Origin: Candidatus Wallbacteria bacterium
GTDB taxonomy: Bacteria > Muiribacteriota > UBA6191 > JACPRK01
DNA: 64,000 nucleotides
Reading direction: 5' to 3'
NCBI GenBank assembly: GCA_016213845.1
Contig: JACQZN010000132.1
Span: 1-64,000, forward strand
Position 1 is the stretch's first letter; each line of letters starts with the position of its first letter. The notes under the pieces are model-generated. The model saw only the letters and a list, made by a program, of their open reading frames with translations. It did not search any database and had not been told where the DNA came from. The translations under genes and the position numbers were made by a program. Shown piece after piece: positions 16,770 through 24,111 of the stretch.

Positions 16770-17915
16770 ATGGCCGAGGCGCCCCTCTCCAACGAGGAGA
16801 TCCTCCGATACAGCAGGCACCTGCTGATGCCCGAGGTCGGCGTCGCCGGGCAGCGCCGGTTGAAAGGCGCTTCCGTGCTGATCGTGGGGGCCGGCGGGCT
16901 GGGAGCACCGCTGTCGCTCTATCTGGCCGCGGCCGGGGTCGGGAGGCTCGGTCTGGTCGACTTCGACAAGATCGATGCGACGAACCTTCACCGGCAGGTG
17001 CTCTTCACCCAGGGCGACGTCGGACGCTCGAAACTGCAGGTCGCCTCCGAGCGGCTGCGGGGCGTCAACCCGCACGTGGACTTTCGCCTGCACGAGACGC
17101 GGCTCACCAGCGCGAATGCTCTCGAGATTGCGCGCGACTACGACATCGTCGCCGACGGGACCGACAACTTCGCGACACGCTACCTGGTCAACGACACCTG
17201 CGTGCTGCTCGGGAAGCCGAATGTCTACGGGAGCATCTTCCGCTTCGACGGCCAGGCCAGCGTCTTCGACGCTTCCCGCGGACCGTGCTACCGCTGCCTC
17301 TATCCGGAGCCGCCCCCGCCCGGGCTGGTGCCCTCCTGCGCCGAGGGTGGAGTTCTCGGCATCCTGCCAGGGATCATCGGGCTCATCCAGGCGACCGAGG
17401 CGGTCAAGCTGATCCTGGGGCAGGGAGATCCCCTCATCGGCCGGCTGTTGCTCTTCGACGCCCTCGGCATGACCTTCCGCGAGCTGCGGCTGGAGAAGAA
17501 CCCGCGCTGCCCCGTCTGCGGCGAGCAGCCCGCCATCCGAGAGCTGATCGACTACGAGGCATTCTGTGGCGGAGGGGCCATCGAGGAGCCGCGAGAGGAA
17601 TCGGCCCTATCGGCTTCGGAGCTGAAGCGCTTGCTGGAGTGCGGTCAGCCGATCCGGCTCGTCGACATTCGCGAACCGCACGAGTTCGAGATCTGCCGCA
17701 TCGAAGGCGCGTCGCTCGTGCCCCAGGCGCGCCTGGCCCAGACGCTGGAAGACTGGGATCCGGAGTTGCCGGTGGTCGTCTACTGCCACCACGGGGTGCG
17801 CAGCCGAGCTGCGCTGCGAACTCTCAAGTCGGCGGGCTTTTGGCGCGCGCAACATCTGGCCGGGGGCATCGACGCCTGGTCTCGCCTGATCGACCCGTCC
17901 GTCCCCAGGTATTGA
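16770..17915 (+). CDS. moeB: E1-like adenylyltransferase (ThiF/MoeB) fused to rhodanese domain
   Basis: 381 residues. The ThiF/MoeB fold covers about 1-265: nucleotide loop 'IVGAGGLGAPLSLYLAAAGV' (Gly cluster 40-45), 'LVDFDKIDATNLHRQVLF', and two zinc CxxC pairs in 'CYRCLYP' and 'CPVCG'. It should adenylate the C-terminal Gly of a ubiquitin-fold sulfur carrier (MoaD/ThiS type). The C-terminal rhodanese domain (about 275-375) has active-site 'VVYCHHGVRSR' with a Cys to carry persulfide, as in MoeZ and MOCS3. No carrier protein gene is in the window, so molybdopterin, thiamine or other sulfur transfer cannot be decided. The gene symbol is by family. Confidence 0.9.
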   Translation: MAEAPLSNEEILRYSRHLLMPEVGVAGQRRLKGASVLIVGAGGLGAPLSLYLAAAGVGRLGLVDFDKIDATNLHRQVLFTQGDVGRSKLQVASERLRGVNPHVDFRLHETRLTSANALEIARDYDIVADGTDNFATRYLVNDTCVLLGKPNVYGSIFRFDGQASVFDASRGPCYRCLYPEPPPPGLVPSCAEGGVLGILPGIIGLIQATEAVKLILGQGDPLIGRLLLFDALGMTFRELRLEKNPRCPVCGEQPAIRELIDYEAFCGGGAIEEPREESALSASELKRLLECGQPIRLVDIREPHEFEICRIEGASLVPQARLAQTLEDWDPELPVVVYCHHGVRSRAALRTLKSAGFWRAQHLAGGIDAWSRLIDPSVPRY

Positions 17916-17927
17916 GGGGCGGGTCGC

Positions 17928-18953
17928 CTAGAAGCCTTCGGGTGTGAACGGCAGCGAGCTGGCCTGCAGGACCTTGCGGGCCTCGAGGTAGTAGAGCACC
18001 AGGTACATGCTCCAGCAGAGCCACACGGCTTCGATGAGCGCGATTCCGACCCAGGCGGCGGGGTCCATCGTGAAGAGGAAGGAGCCCTTGGAGCTCGAGC
18101 CGAAGAGGGCGCCCGCAATCCCGGCGACGAAGATGGCTGGTATCGAGGCGAGGCCGAAGACGAAGGGGGCGTAGAGCAGCTGCGTTGGCGCTACGTTGAA
18201 CAGCGCCTCGCTGCGGTCGAGCGGGCTGCCGGGCTCTTCCTCGGCGCCGAGTGAAGCGATGACCGGGACGAGCGAGTAGGAGAAGTACTTGCGAACGGCC
18301 GCGAAGAGCACCAGGACGCCGAGCAGCGCCAGGATCAGGCCCAGCCCCGCCGAGGCACCGCCGCCCGTGGAGACGCTGATCCCGAGCGCCGAGATCATGC
18401 CTCCCAAAGCCAGCAGGAGGCCGAACACGAGATTGGCCTTGAAGACGTTCCAGACGATCCGCAGGCCGCGTTGCAACAGGAGCGAGAGCGCGTGCGAGAA
18501 GGTCGATTCCTTGCCCTTGGCGCGGGCGACGAACAGGATGGTGAGCAGCGGCAGGACGACGAGCTTGGCGGGTCCGGCGAGAAGGCCGGCCAGGAAGCAG
18601 TTGATCACGACCAGCACCGCCAGGAGCGGTGCGGTGATCTCGGGGTTGGCGTACAGGAGCCGGGCGGAGGCCTTCATACGTTCCCAGATGTCGCGTCGGA
18701 GGGCGGCCGGGGCCGCGTGCACGGCCTCGAACGTGCCGGAAGCGCCGTCGATGGTCGCTTCGGCGGCCTGTACGGAGGCCTCCACGCTGCGCGCGCCGAA
18801 CTCGAAGGCACCGCAGCCGAAGACTGCACACCTGCCGATGAAGCGCGCGCAGTCTTGGTGGTGCGGGGTCTGGCATCGTCCGCAGACGTCGGCCGTTCCC
18901 TCGATCCGGGTCGCGCACACGGGGCACTCGATCGTCACGCTGCTCATGTCCAT
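17928..18953 (-). CDS. multi-pass membrane protein with N-terminal RING-like zinc domain
   Basis: 341 residues from the ATG at 18953 (AGGAGG about 9 nt upstream; a second Met two codons on is also possible). Residues about 8-50 hold 'CPVCATRI', 'CGRCQTPHHQDCARF' and 'GRCAVFGCGAFEFG', a Cys/His spacing like prokaryotic RING-finger domains. From about 110 there are five or six hydrophobic segments ('LLAVLVVINCFLAGLLAG', 'LVFGLLLALGGMISALGI', 'LGLILALLGVLVLFAA', 'ALIEAVWLCWSMYLVLYYL'). The function is not recognised. It is convergent with the E1-like gene, 12 bp away. Confidence 0.75.
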   Translation of the reverse strand: MDMSSVTIECPVCATRIEGTADVCGRCQTPHHQDCARFIGRCAVFGCGAFEFGARSVEASVQAAEATIDGASGTFEAVHAAPAALRRDIWERMKASARLLYANPEITAPLLAVLVVINCFLAGLLAGPAKLVVLPLLTILFVARAKGKESTFSHALSLLLQRGLRIVWNVFKANLVFGLLLALGGMISALGISVSTGGGASAGLGLILALLGVLVLFAAVRKYFSYSLVPVIASLGAEEEPGSPLDRSEALFNVAPTQLLYAPFVFGLASIPAIFVAGIAGALFGSSSKGSFLFTMDPAAWVGIALIEAVWLCWSMYLVLYYLEARKVLQASSLPFTPEGF

Positions 18954-19051
18954 TACGCATCCCTCCTGATGTCCATCGGGCTGGAGCATACTTCAACCCG
19001 CCGCTGCCCACAAGGCCGCACCCTCCTCGGAGCAGAGACTGGGCCAAGTGC

Positions 19052-19081
19052 TTGCCACGAAATGAGCATGGCAGGCATATT
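19052..19081 (+). promoter_or_regulatory. sigma70-like promoter candidate for the PqqD-like gene
   Basis: TTGCCA (19052-19057) and CATATT (19076-19081) are separated by 18 bp. The predicted start lies about 40 nt before the ATG at 19130. Confidence 0.35.
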
Positions 19082-19129
19082 GGCCCCGATCCATGCGACA
19101 CTGGGTTGGAGCGACGAACCACGACGACC

Positions 19130-19423
19130 ATGGATGACCGCGCCACGCGACAACAGTCTCCGAGATACCGACGGATTTCGACAGCACACTCCGAGGTGTT
19201 CGAGGATGAGCTCATCGTGCTTCACCCCGGCACACGCCACGCTTACCAGCTCAACGCAGTCGCCGCGGTGCTCTGGGACGCACTCCAGTGGCCTCAAAGC
19301 GTGCCGGAGCTGAGCGCTCTGCTCCACGAGGGCTTCCCCTCGGAGGATCCGGAGAACCTCCGCCGGCAAGTGCAGAGCCTGGTCGCGTCGCTTCTCGATG
19401 GCCGGCTCATCGAAGAGGCGTGA
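19130..19423 (+). CDS. PqqD-family peptide-binding chaperone (RRE-like)
   Basis: 97 residues from the ATG at 19130. The sequence fits PqqD-like proteins: a beta-rich N-terminus 'VFEDELIVLHPGTRHAYQLN', then 'AAVLWDALQWPQSVPELSAL', then a C-terminal helix 'RRQVQSLVASLLDGRLIEE'. PqqD-like domains bind leader peptides of ribosomally made, modified peptides and present them to tailoring enzymes. It converges on the glycosyltransferase-HprK fusion, whose HprK half belongs to a family often found beside PqqD-like proteins, and near the 57-residue peptide gene at 22148. The domain is fairly sure; the peptide role is inferred from context. Confidence 0.8.
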   Translation: MDDRATRQQSPRYRRISTAHSEVFEDELIVLHPGTRHAYQLNAVAAVLWDALQWPQSVPELSALLHEGFPSEDPENLRRQVQSLVASLLDGRLIEEA

Positions 19424-19597
19424 CGGAGGGGGGAGGCGGCTACCTCTCAGCCGGTCCGCGTGCAGGCCTTGCTCCCGGCGCAACGCCCGGGTAAGGGCAC
19501 GCGGTGGAGCGGTTCCTGGGTATCGATCGCCTGGCGTCTCCCCCTGTCGTGAGTCTGTTCTCGAGCGTGTCGCACTGCCCGAACAGTCCCGGATCGA

Positions 19598-21907
19598 CTA
19601 GTCCAGGAGCGTCTCCACCAGGCTCAGTGCCCGGTCGATCTCTCCGGTGCCGACTTGCAACTTCTGGACGCGTCCGCTGGCCCGGAGCGGCTCCAGCAAC
19701 CTGAGCACCTTCAGCGGTGACGCCGCAACGCAGAGAGCCTGCTGGACGAAGGTGTGGAGTGCCTCCTGGCGGCTCAGTGGCACCAGCTGGGTTGTGACGG
19801 AGCGTTCGACGACGAGCACCTGGCGAACGGGAAGACTCGCGTCCAGCGGGACCATTCGCGGGAGCCGGCGACCGAGTGCCAGGCGCAGCTCGCCACCGAG
19901 CAGCGCCAGCTCGTAATCGTCGCCGCAAAGGCCGGCCCGCTCGACCGCGGCGGCAGCTTCAGCCGCTCCCGGGACGCGCAGCGAGATCAGCCGCGGAGTC
20001 GCACTCACGCAGCCCCGGGCCGGATCGATCAACATCCTGTCGTCGCCCATCACCTCGTGTCCTCGACGCCAGGCTGCGTACGTGAGCGAGCTCTTCCCGC
20101 AACGATCGGGTCCGCAGAAGAGGATGGCTTCCCCCTTCGCGCAGAGCCCTCCGGCGTGGAGCAGGGGGGCGGTGCACATCCGAAGGAAGCGATCGCAGAG
20201 GATCGAGGCCAGAAGCAAGGTCAGCTCACGCCGGGAGCCGACTCGCAGCCACTTGCCAGCCGAGGCCACGCCGGGGCAGTCAGCTGAGGAATCGACGACG
20301 ATGCGGCCATCGCGCCCGGAGGCGCCCGGAGCCGACACCACGGTCAAGTCCAGCAGATGGGCCACCCTGGCGAAGAAGGCATCCTCGGTGCCCTCGACCC
20401 AGACCTCCCAATCCCTCCATCGAAACGAGTGCACGCGGACGTCGCGATCGCCCGCCCGGCACGGACTCAGGGAGGCCGGCGCCAGCGCCTTTCCGGCCTC
20501 GACTCTGTCTTTCGCCTCAGGCCCGGCGCTTGCCGCTGCCCGGACGCCCCGTTGCCCGGCCTGAGAGAGTTGCTCGTCCAGCCCGGTCGGTCGTTCGGCT
20601 GGATTTGGCCGAGGCCAGTTGGCGGCCAGTTCCCGAGTGTACCGCAGGCAGGCCTCGCGGCTGGCTCCGAGCAGCCGGACCGGCACCGGATCTTCCGGCG
20701 CGAATCGGCCAGAGGCGAGCAAGCTGCACACCTGCTCGAGATCCTCTTCACGGGGAGGCCGGCCGCAGCGTAGCCCGGCGGCCAGGCAAGCCATGCGAAG
20801 GCTGACCATTGCGGGCGCCAGCCGCAGCAGATGCCGGGCAGGCGTGGTGAACCCGGAAGCGCAGAGGACCTTTGCGGCCACCCCGGCCAGATGGAGTCTC
20901 GCGGGCGGCTCCAGGGACCGGCGAAACAGACGGAGCCAGGTGAGCGAGTTGAAGCGATCCGGTCCCATCTCATACTGTGCGAGGGCGAGGAGATCTCCCA
21001 GACTGGGGGAGACCGAATCGAGGCCGGGCAGTGCCAGGCGGTGGTTTCGATCGATTTTCCGGTCGCGGCGTTCCTCGCCGTCGTACCCGTCGTGGCCGAT
21101 AACCACGGGGCAGGCCGGAACAGCAGCCGGGAACTCGAGTCCCTCGGCGTCGACCATCCACTCGTGGATTCGCCCGCTCCAGAACGCCTCCCCGCGCCGG
21201 TGGAGTCTTCGGGTCGGAAGAGGCGTCCACTCGCTCTTGAAGTGGAAGAGCACCGTCATCACGGGATCGCGGAGTCGCCAGCATCCCTGGGCGGGCGAGA
21301 GAACCAGCCACTCGTCGCTGTCCATCCACAGGACGTAGTCCGCATCGATCAGCTCGAGCAGCTCATTGCGCGCGCGGGCGAAGTCTTCGTGCCACTCGAC
21401 ACGATGCACCTTGGCCCCCTCGCCGAGTGAGCTGCTCAACTGCCCGGCCGTGAGGCCGACGTGGACCTCGAGACCTGCCATCCTGGCCGATTCCACGGCC
21501 CTGCGCGTCTCCTCTTCGTTGCCGTGGCTGAGAATGGCCACAGCGGGGTCCGAACCCAGGCACTTGGCCGGCCAGGCTCGAGCCTCCAGCCACCGGGTCG
21601 CCTCTGGCCGGGCCGATGGCCTTTCCAGGTGAGCCAGCAGCCTGGCTCTGGAGGCGCCCAGGAGGCCCTCAGGAGGGAGGCTCGAGGGGTCCAGATACCC
21701 GTGCTGCAGGCAAGCTTCCACGAGCGACAGTCTGGGGGAGGCGGCTGTCCCTCGCCTGGAGAGCTCTTCCGCCAGCACCGACAGATGGCCGGGAAGATCG
21801 AGCGGGTCTTCTTCCAGGAGGCTTCCTGGCTCCAGGAAGAACTGTCGGATGGTCCGTGCCGACGGCGACACGATTCCTGGCTCAATCAATGGCCCGGCAG
21901 TGATCAC
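19598..21907 (-). CDS. fusion protein: GT2-type glycosyltransferase + HprK-like kinase
   Basis: 769 residues from a GTG with no clear ribosome site, so the start is tentative. Residues about 120-290 are a GT-A glycosyltransferase: 'AVAILSHGNEEETRRAVESA', 'HEDFARARNELLELIDADYV', metal-binding 'LWMDSDEWL' (DSD at 196-198) and 'GRIHEWMVD'. Residues about 300-470 are helical. Residues about 480-769 resemble HPr-kinase-related proteins: P-loop 'LFCGPDRCGKSSLTYAAW' (near 600) and 'EVMGDDRMLI', the Asp pair that binds metal and activates the acceptor. HprK relatives phosphorylate peptides in some RiPP pathways. One chain could therefore glycosylate and phosphorylate a peptide, or a carrier. I know of no described fusion of this kind. 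Confidence 0.8.
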   Translation of the reverse strand: MITAGPLIEPGIVSPSARTIRQFFLEPGSLLEEDPLDLPGHLSVLAEELSRRGTAASPRLSLVEACLQHGYLDPSSLPPEGLLGASRARLLAHLERPSARPEATRWLEARAWPAKCLGSDPAVAILSHGNEEETRRAVESARMAGLEVHVGLTAGQLSSSLGEGAKVHRVEWHEDFARARNELLELIDADYVLWMDSDEWLVLSPAQGCWRLRDPVMTVLFHFKSEWTPLPTRRLHRRGEAFWSGRIHEWMVDAEGLEFPAAVPACPVVIGHDGYDGEERRDRKIDRNHRLALPGLDSVSPSLGDLLALAQYEMGPDRFNSLTWLRLFRRSLEPPARLHLAGVAAKVLCASGFTTPARHLLRLAPAMVSLRMACLAAGLRCGRPPREEDLEQVCSLLASGRFAPEDPVPVRLLGASREACLRYTRELAANWPRPNPAERPTGLDEQLSQAGQRGVRAAASAGPEAKDRVEAGKALAPASLSPCRAGDRDVRVHSFRWRDWEVWVEGTEDAFFARVAHLLDLTVVSAPGASGRDGRIVVDSSADCPGVASAGKWLRVGSRRELTLLLASILCDRFLRMCTAPLLHAGGLCAKGEAILFCGPDRCGKSSLTYAAWRRGHEVMGDDRMLIDPARGCVSATPRLISLRVPGAAEAAAAVERAGLCGDDYELALLGGELRLALGRRLPRMVPLDASLPVRQVLVVERSVTTQLVPLSRQEALHTFVQQALCVAASPLKVLRLLEPLRASGRVQKLQVGTGEIDRALSLVETLLD

Positions 21908-22147
21908 AGCGTGTCAGGGTGTCTGCCTGGAATCTCGGCAAATCAGCCGGTGCCGCAGGGGCACGCTCCGAGCAACCCACGGTGCATCGTCAGCCCTTAC
22001 GAGCCATGAAGGCGATCATGGCAGCTTGGCCCTTGTCTGGCCTTCGCTCCCGGCGCGGGAGAGACGTGCACGCGGCCTGACAACGAGAACGGTCGACGGA
22101 GGCAGGCACCCTGGGTGCGACGGTGGAAGTCGGCTGCGAGCCACCGC
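21908..22147. other. 240-bp spacer between the peptide gene and the GT-HprK gene
   Basis: No ORF on either strand looks coding. Two small dyads are visible: a 13-nt GCACCC/GGGTGC palindrome around 22107, and CTCCCG/CGGGAG at 22047-22061. Either could attenuate read-through from the peptide gene, but neither has a T-tract. Confidence 0.4.
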
Positions 22148-22321
22148 TCAGTACCCGAACACGTCTGGAGAAGCGATGACGGAGGTCAGGATTGCCGCGG
22201 TTGGCGCAGCCACGGCCGTTTTCCCGAGTCTCCTGAGAAGCTCGCGGCGTGTCAGCTCTGGCATGGCCTCCGGCCCAGGGGTCTCGTCTTCAGTGTGTAG
22301 GTCGCTTCGGTGCTGGCTCAT
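22148..22321 (-). CDS. 57-residue Tat-leader-like peptide, possible modified-peptide precursor
   Basis: 57 residues from the ATG at 22321, with GAGG 5 nt upstream. The N-terminal half is acidic and hydrophilic. The second half reads 'ELTRRELLRRLGKTAVAAP' and ends in a short hydrophobic stretch and 'SPDVFGY'. 'TRRELLR' fits a twin-arginine motif, but almost nothing follows the hydrophobic segment, so a normal exported protein is excluded. Very short Tat-like peptides near PqqD/HprK genes are plausible RiPP precursors or membrane-anchored leaders. It is on the same strand as, and 240 bp upstream of, the GT-HprK fusion. Coding status is likely; the precursor role is inference. Confidence 0.6.
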   Translation of the reverse strand: MSQHRSDLHTEDETPGPEAMPELTRRELLRRLGKTAVAAPTAAILTSVIASPDVFGY

Positions 22322-22342
22322 GGGGGCCTCGCTTTCCAATCT

Positions 22343-22351
22343 ACCATAACA
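22343..22351 (-). promoter_or_regulatory. extended -10 candidate for the 57-residue peptide gene (TGTTATGGT)
   Basis: On the minus strand TG-T-TATGGT lies 21 nt before the ATG at 22321, leaving room for the visible GAGG ribosome site. No convincing -35 is seen. Confidence 0.35.
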
Positions 22352-22460
22352 CCTCGTGCAGATTCTCGACATCCGGCAGACGACCCGTCGGGCAATCGCC
22401 ACGATCGACTTCTCCGCTCTCGCCTACGGCTTTGGCTGATCCGCCGAGTAGAAGCGGGTG

Positions 22461-22466
22461 TAAGAT
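22461..22466 (+). promoter_or_regulatory. -10 box (TAAGAT) 6 nt before the start codon, leaderless pattern
   Basis: TAAGAT is followed by exactly 6 nt and then the ATG at 22473. No Shine-Dalgarno sequence fits in between, so transcription probably starts at the ATG. Confidence 0.4.
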
Positions 22467-22472
22467 GGGGCC

Positions 22473-23204
22473 ATGGAAGGAGCCCAAGCGGACAAGCTGC
22501 GCGTTCTGTTTGTAGACGACGACAGCGAGTTGCTTCGGCTCCTTGCGGAGCTGGCCGAGACCTGGGGGTACGAGGTGCGGTCGCAGCTGGACAGCCGGCA
22601 GGCGCTGGCCGAGGCGATCGAGTTCCAGCCGGACCTGGTCGTGTTGGACGCCATGATGCCCTACATGGACGGCTACCAGGTCTTCGATGTCTTGCGGCAG
22701 GAGCCGAGAACTGCCGACCTGCCGGTGCTCTTCCTCTCCGGAACTGGACACGACGTGAAGAACCGCATACGGGGATTGGAAAAGGGTGCCTGGGACTACA
22801 TGACGAAGCCGGTCGATCCGGAGGAGCTTCGCGCGCGCATTGCCCACCACATGGGGCAGCGGGCCCGGACGCGCGTGGCGGCGGACCGTGAAATCGACGT
22901 GGTCCGGCGCACCGCGGTCTTCCTCAACCACAGCATCAACAACCTGCTCTGCACGATCCAGCTGGCCGCCGACCTGTCGGCCGACGAGGGCGATCCTGCC
23001 CAGCAGAAGCGAGCCGCCATGGTGGCGAAGAACGTTCGCCAGATCCACGACGTCATCTCCAAGCTGCGCTCCATCAAGCGCGTTGTCCTCACGAGCTACG
23101 TGGGCGACGAACGGATGCTGGACCTCGAGAGATCGATCGAGTCGGAAGCTCCGCTCCTCGAGGGCGCCTCGGAGGTCCCCGAGGCGCCTGACGAAGACGC
23201 GTGA
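22473..23204 (+). CDS. response regulator receiver protein with C-terminal H-box, no ATPase domain
   Basis: 243 residues. The receiver domain (about 8-130) is complete: 'LRVLFVDDDSELLRLL' (acidic pair), phosphoacceptor Asp in 'LVVLDAMMPYMDGYQV', Ser/Thr in 'VLFLSGTG', Lys in 'MTKPVDPEEL'. Residues about 145-215 read 'RTAVFLNHSINNLLCTIQLA', with an H-x-I-N-N element like the dimerisation/phosphotransfer helix of histidine kinases, but no HATPase domain follows. The tail is acidic. It could be a receiver-to-histidine phosphorelay shuttle or dimer scaffold. No partner kinase is nearby. Confidence 0.87.
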   Translation: MEGAQADKLRVLFVDDDSELLRLLAELAETWGYEVRSQLDSRQALAEAIEFQPDLVVLDAMMPYMDGYQVFDVLRQEPRTADLPVLFLSGTGHDVKNRIRGLEKGAWDYMTKPVDPEELRARIAHHMGQRARTRVAADREIDVVRRTAVFLNHSINNLLCTIQLAADLSADEGDPAQQKRAAMVAKNVRQIHDVISKLRSIKRVVLTSYVGDERMLDLERSIESEAPLLEGASEVPEAPDEDA

Positions 23205-23219
23205 GGGGGCTCGGCCTCT

Positions 23220-23762
23220 CTACTTCACCTCGAGGAGCTCGACCTCGAAGATGAGGGTGGAGTTCGGCGGGATCACGTTGCCGGCGCCACGCTCGCCATA
23301 GCCCAGACCGGACGGGATGATCAGCTTGCGCAGGCCGCCAGTCTTCATTCCTGCGACGCCCTCGTCCCAGCCCTTGATGACCTGGCCGGCGCCCAGAGGA
23401 AACGAGAAGGGGACCGCCCGGGTGCGGCTGCTGTCGAACTCCTTGCCGTTTTCCAGCCAGCCCGTGTAGTGGACGACGACCTGCTTGCCGGAGGCGGCCT
23501 CCGTGCCCGTGCCGGACTTGAGGTCGATGTACTTGAGGCCGCTGGGCGTGGTCACTTCCTTGGCCTGCTGCGGCTTGGCCCCGGCCGACTCCTCGGTGGC
23601 CTTCGCGGCGCCTCCGGCTGTCTCCGCGGCGGTGGTCTTGACTGTCGCCGCGGCGGAGGCCTTGCCGGACTTGCTTTTCTTCTTCTTGGGCTTGGCGGCG
23701 AACGCGGAAGTGGACACGAGCAGGGCGGCTGCGACGGCGACAGCGATCGATTTTCGAATCAT
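23220..23762 (-). CDS. exported FKBP-type peptidyl-prolyl cis-trans isomerase
   Basis: 180 residues. The ATG at 23762 is preceded by a strong AAAGGAG, which decides this start over the codon at 23864. Residues 1-22 are a signal peptide ('VAVAAALLVSTSAFA'). A Lys/Ala-rich linker reaches about residue 70. The FKBP domain follows: 'VVVHYTGWLENGKEFDSS', 'FPLGAGQVIKGWDEGVAGM', 'LIIPSGLGYGERG', 'IPPNSTLIFEVELLEVK'. All the usual hydrophobic pocket residues are present. It would assist folding of exported proteins in the periplasm. It is convergent with the response regulator. Confidence 0.94.
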   Translation of the reverse strand: MIRKSIAVAVAAALLVSTSAFAAKPKKKKSKSGKASAAATVKTTAAETAGGAAKATEESAGAKPQQAKEVTTPSGLKYIDLKSGTGTEAASGKQVVVHYTGWLENGKEFDSSRTRAVPFSFPLGAGQVIKGWDEGVAGMKTGGLRKLIIPSGLGYGERGAGNVIPPNSTLIFEVELLEVK

Positions 23763-23838
23763 TTCTTGGGCTCCTTTGTCGATAGGGTGCGACGACTGTA
23801 ACACAGCGCAGAAGTCGCCGGAAAGGTAGGTTGCACGG

Positions 23839-23847
23839 TGGTATACT
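23839..23847 (+). promoter_or_regulatory. extended -10 (TGGTATACT) 7 nt before a GTG start, leaderless pattern
   Basis: TG-G-TATACT is a near-consensus extended -10. The GTG at 23855 follows after 7 nt, about where transcription would begin. Confidence 0.5.
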
Positions 23848-23854
23848 GTCGGCC

Positions 23855-24085
23855 GTGACAGCAAAATTCCCAGTGCCCGCCGGGTTCAGGGCCGTGGGTT
23901 GGACCCAGGTCGAACCGGGCCAGGCCATCTGGTACATCAAGGACAATCCGAGACCGATGGGGCCGTGGATCGTGGTCGACGGTTCGGCAAGGTTGATCCG
24001 GCCGCTGAACGGGACCGTTCACCGGAAGTTGAACCTCGACGAGATCCTGGTTCGCCCGGACGCGCCGCCTCCCAAGCCTGGGTAG
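23855..24085 (+). CDS. small conserved-looking protein of unknown function
   Basis: 76 residues from GTG at 23855 (a TTG at 23831 would give 84 but lies upstream of the likely transcription start). The sequence is globular and aromatic-rich ('GFRAVGWTQVEPGQAIWYIK', 'GPWIVVDGSARLIRPLNG', 'KLNLDEILVRP'), with the look of a small beta domain. It has no signal, membrane segment or recognised motif. It ends 26 bp before the APC permease gene, suggesting co-transcription. Confidence 0.6.
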   Translation: MTAKFPVPAGFRAVGWTQVEPGQAIWYIKDNPRPMGPWIVVDGSARLIRPLNGTVHRKLNLDEILVRPDAPPPKPG

Positions 24086-24111
24086 GCCCGCATGCGAGCC
24101 TTACCGCCGTC

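Noticed and set aside
19424..19597. Small plus-strand ORFs between the PqqD-like gene and the GT-HprK gene
   Set aside because: They run into the opposite gene, are Arg/Pro/Ser-rich and have no ribosome site or motif.
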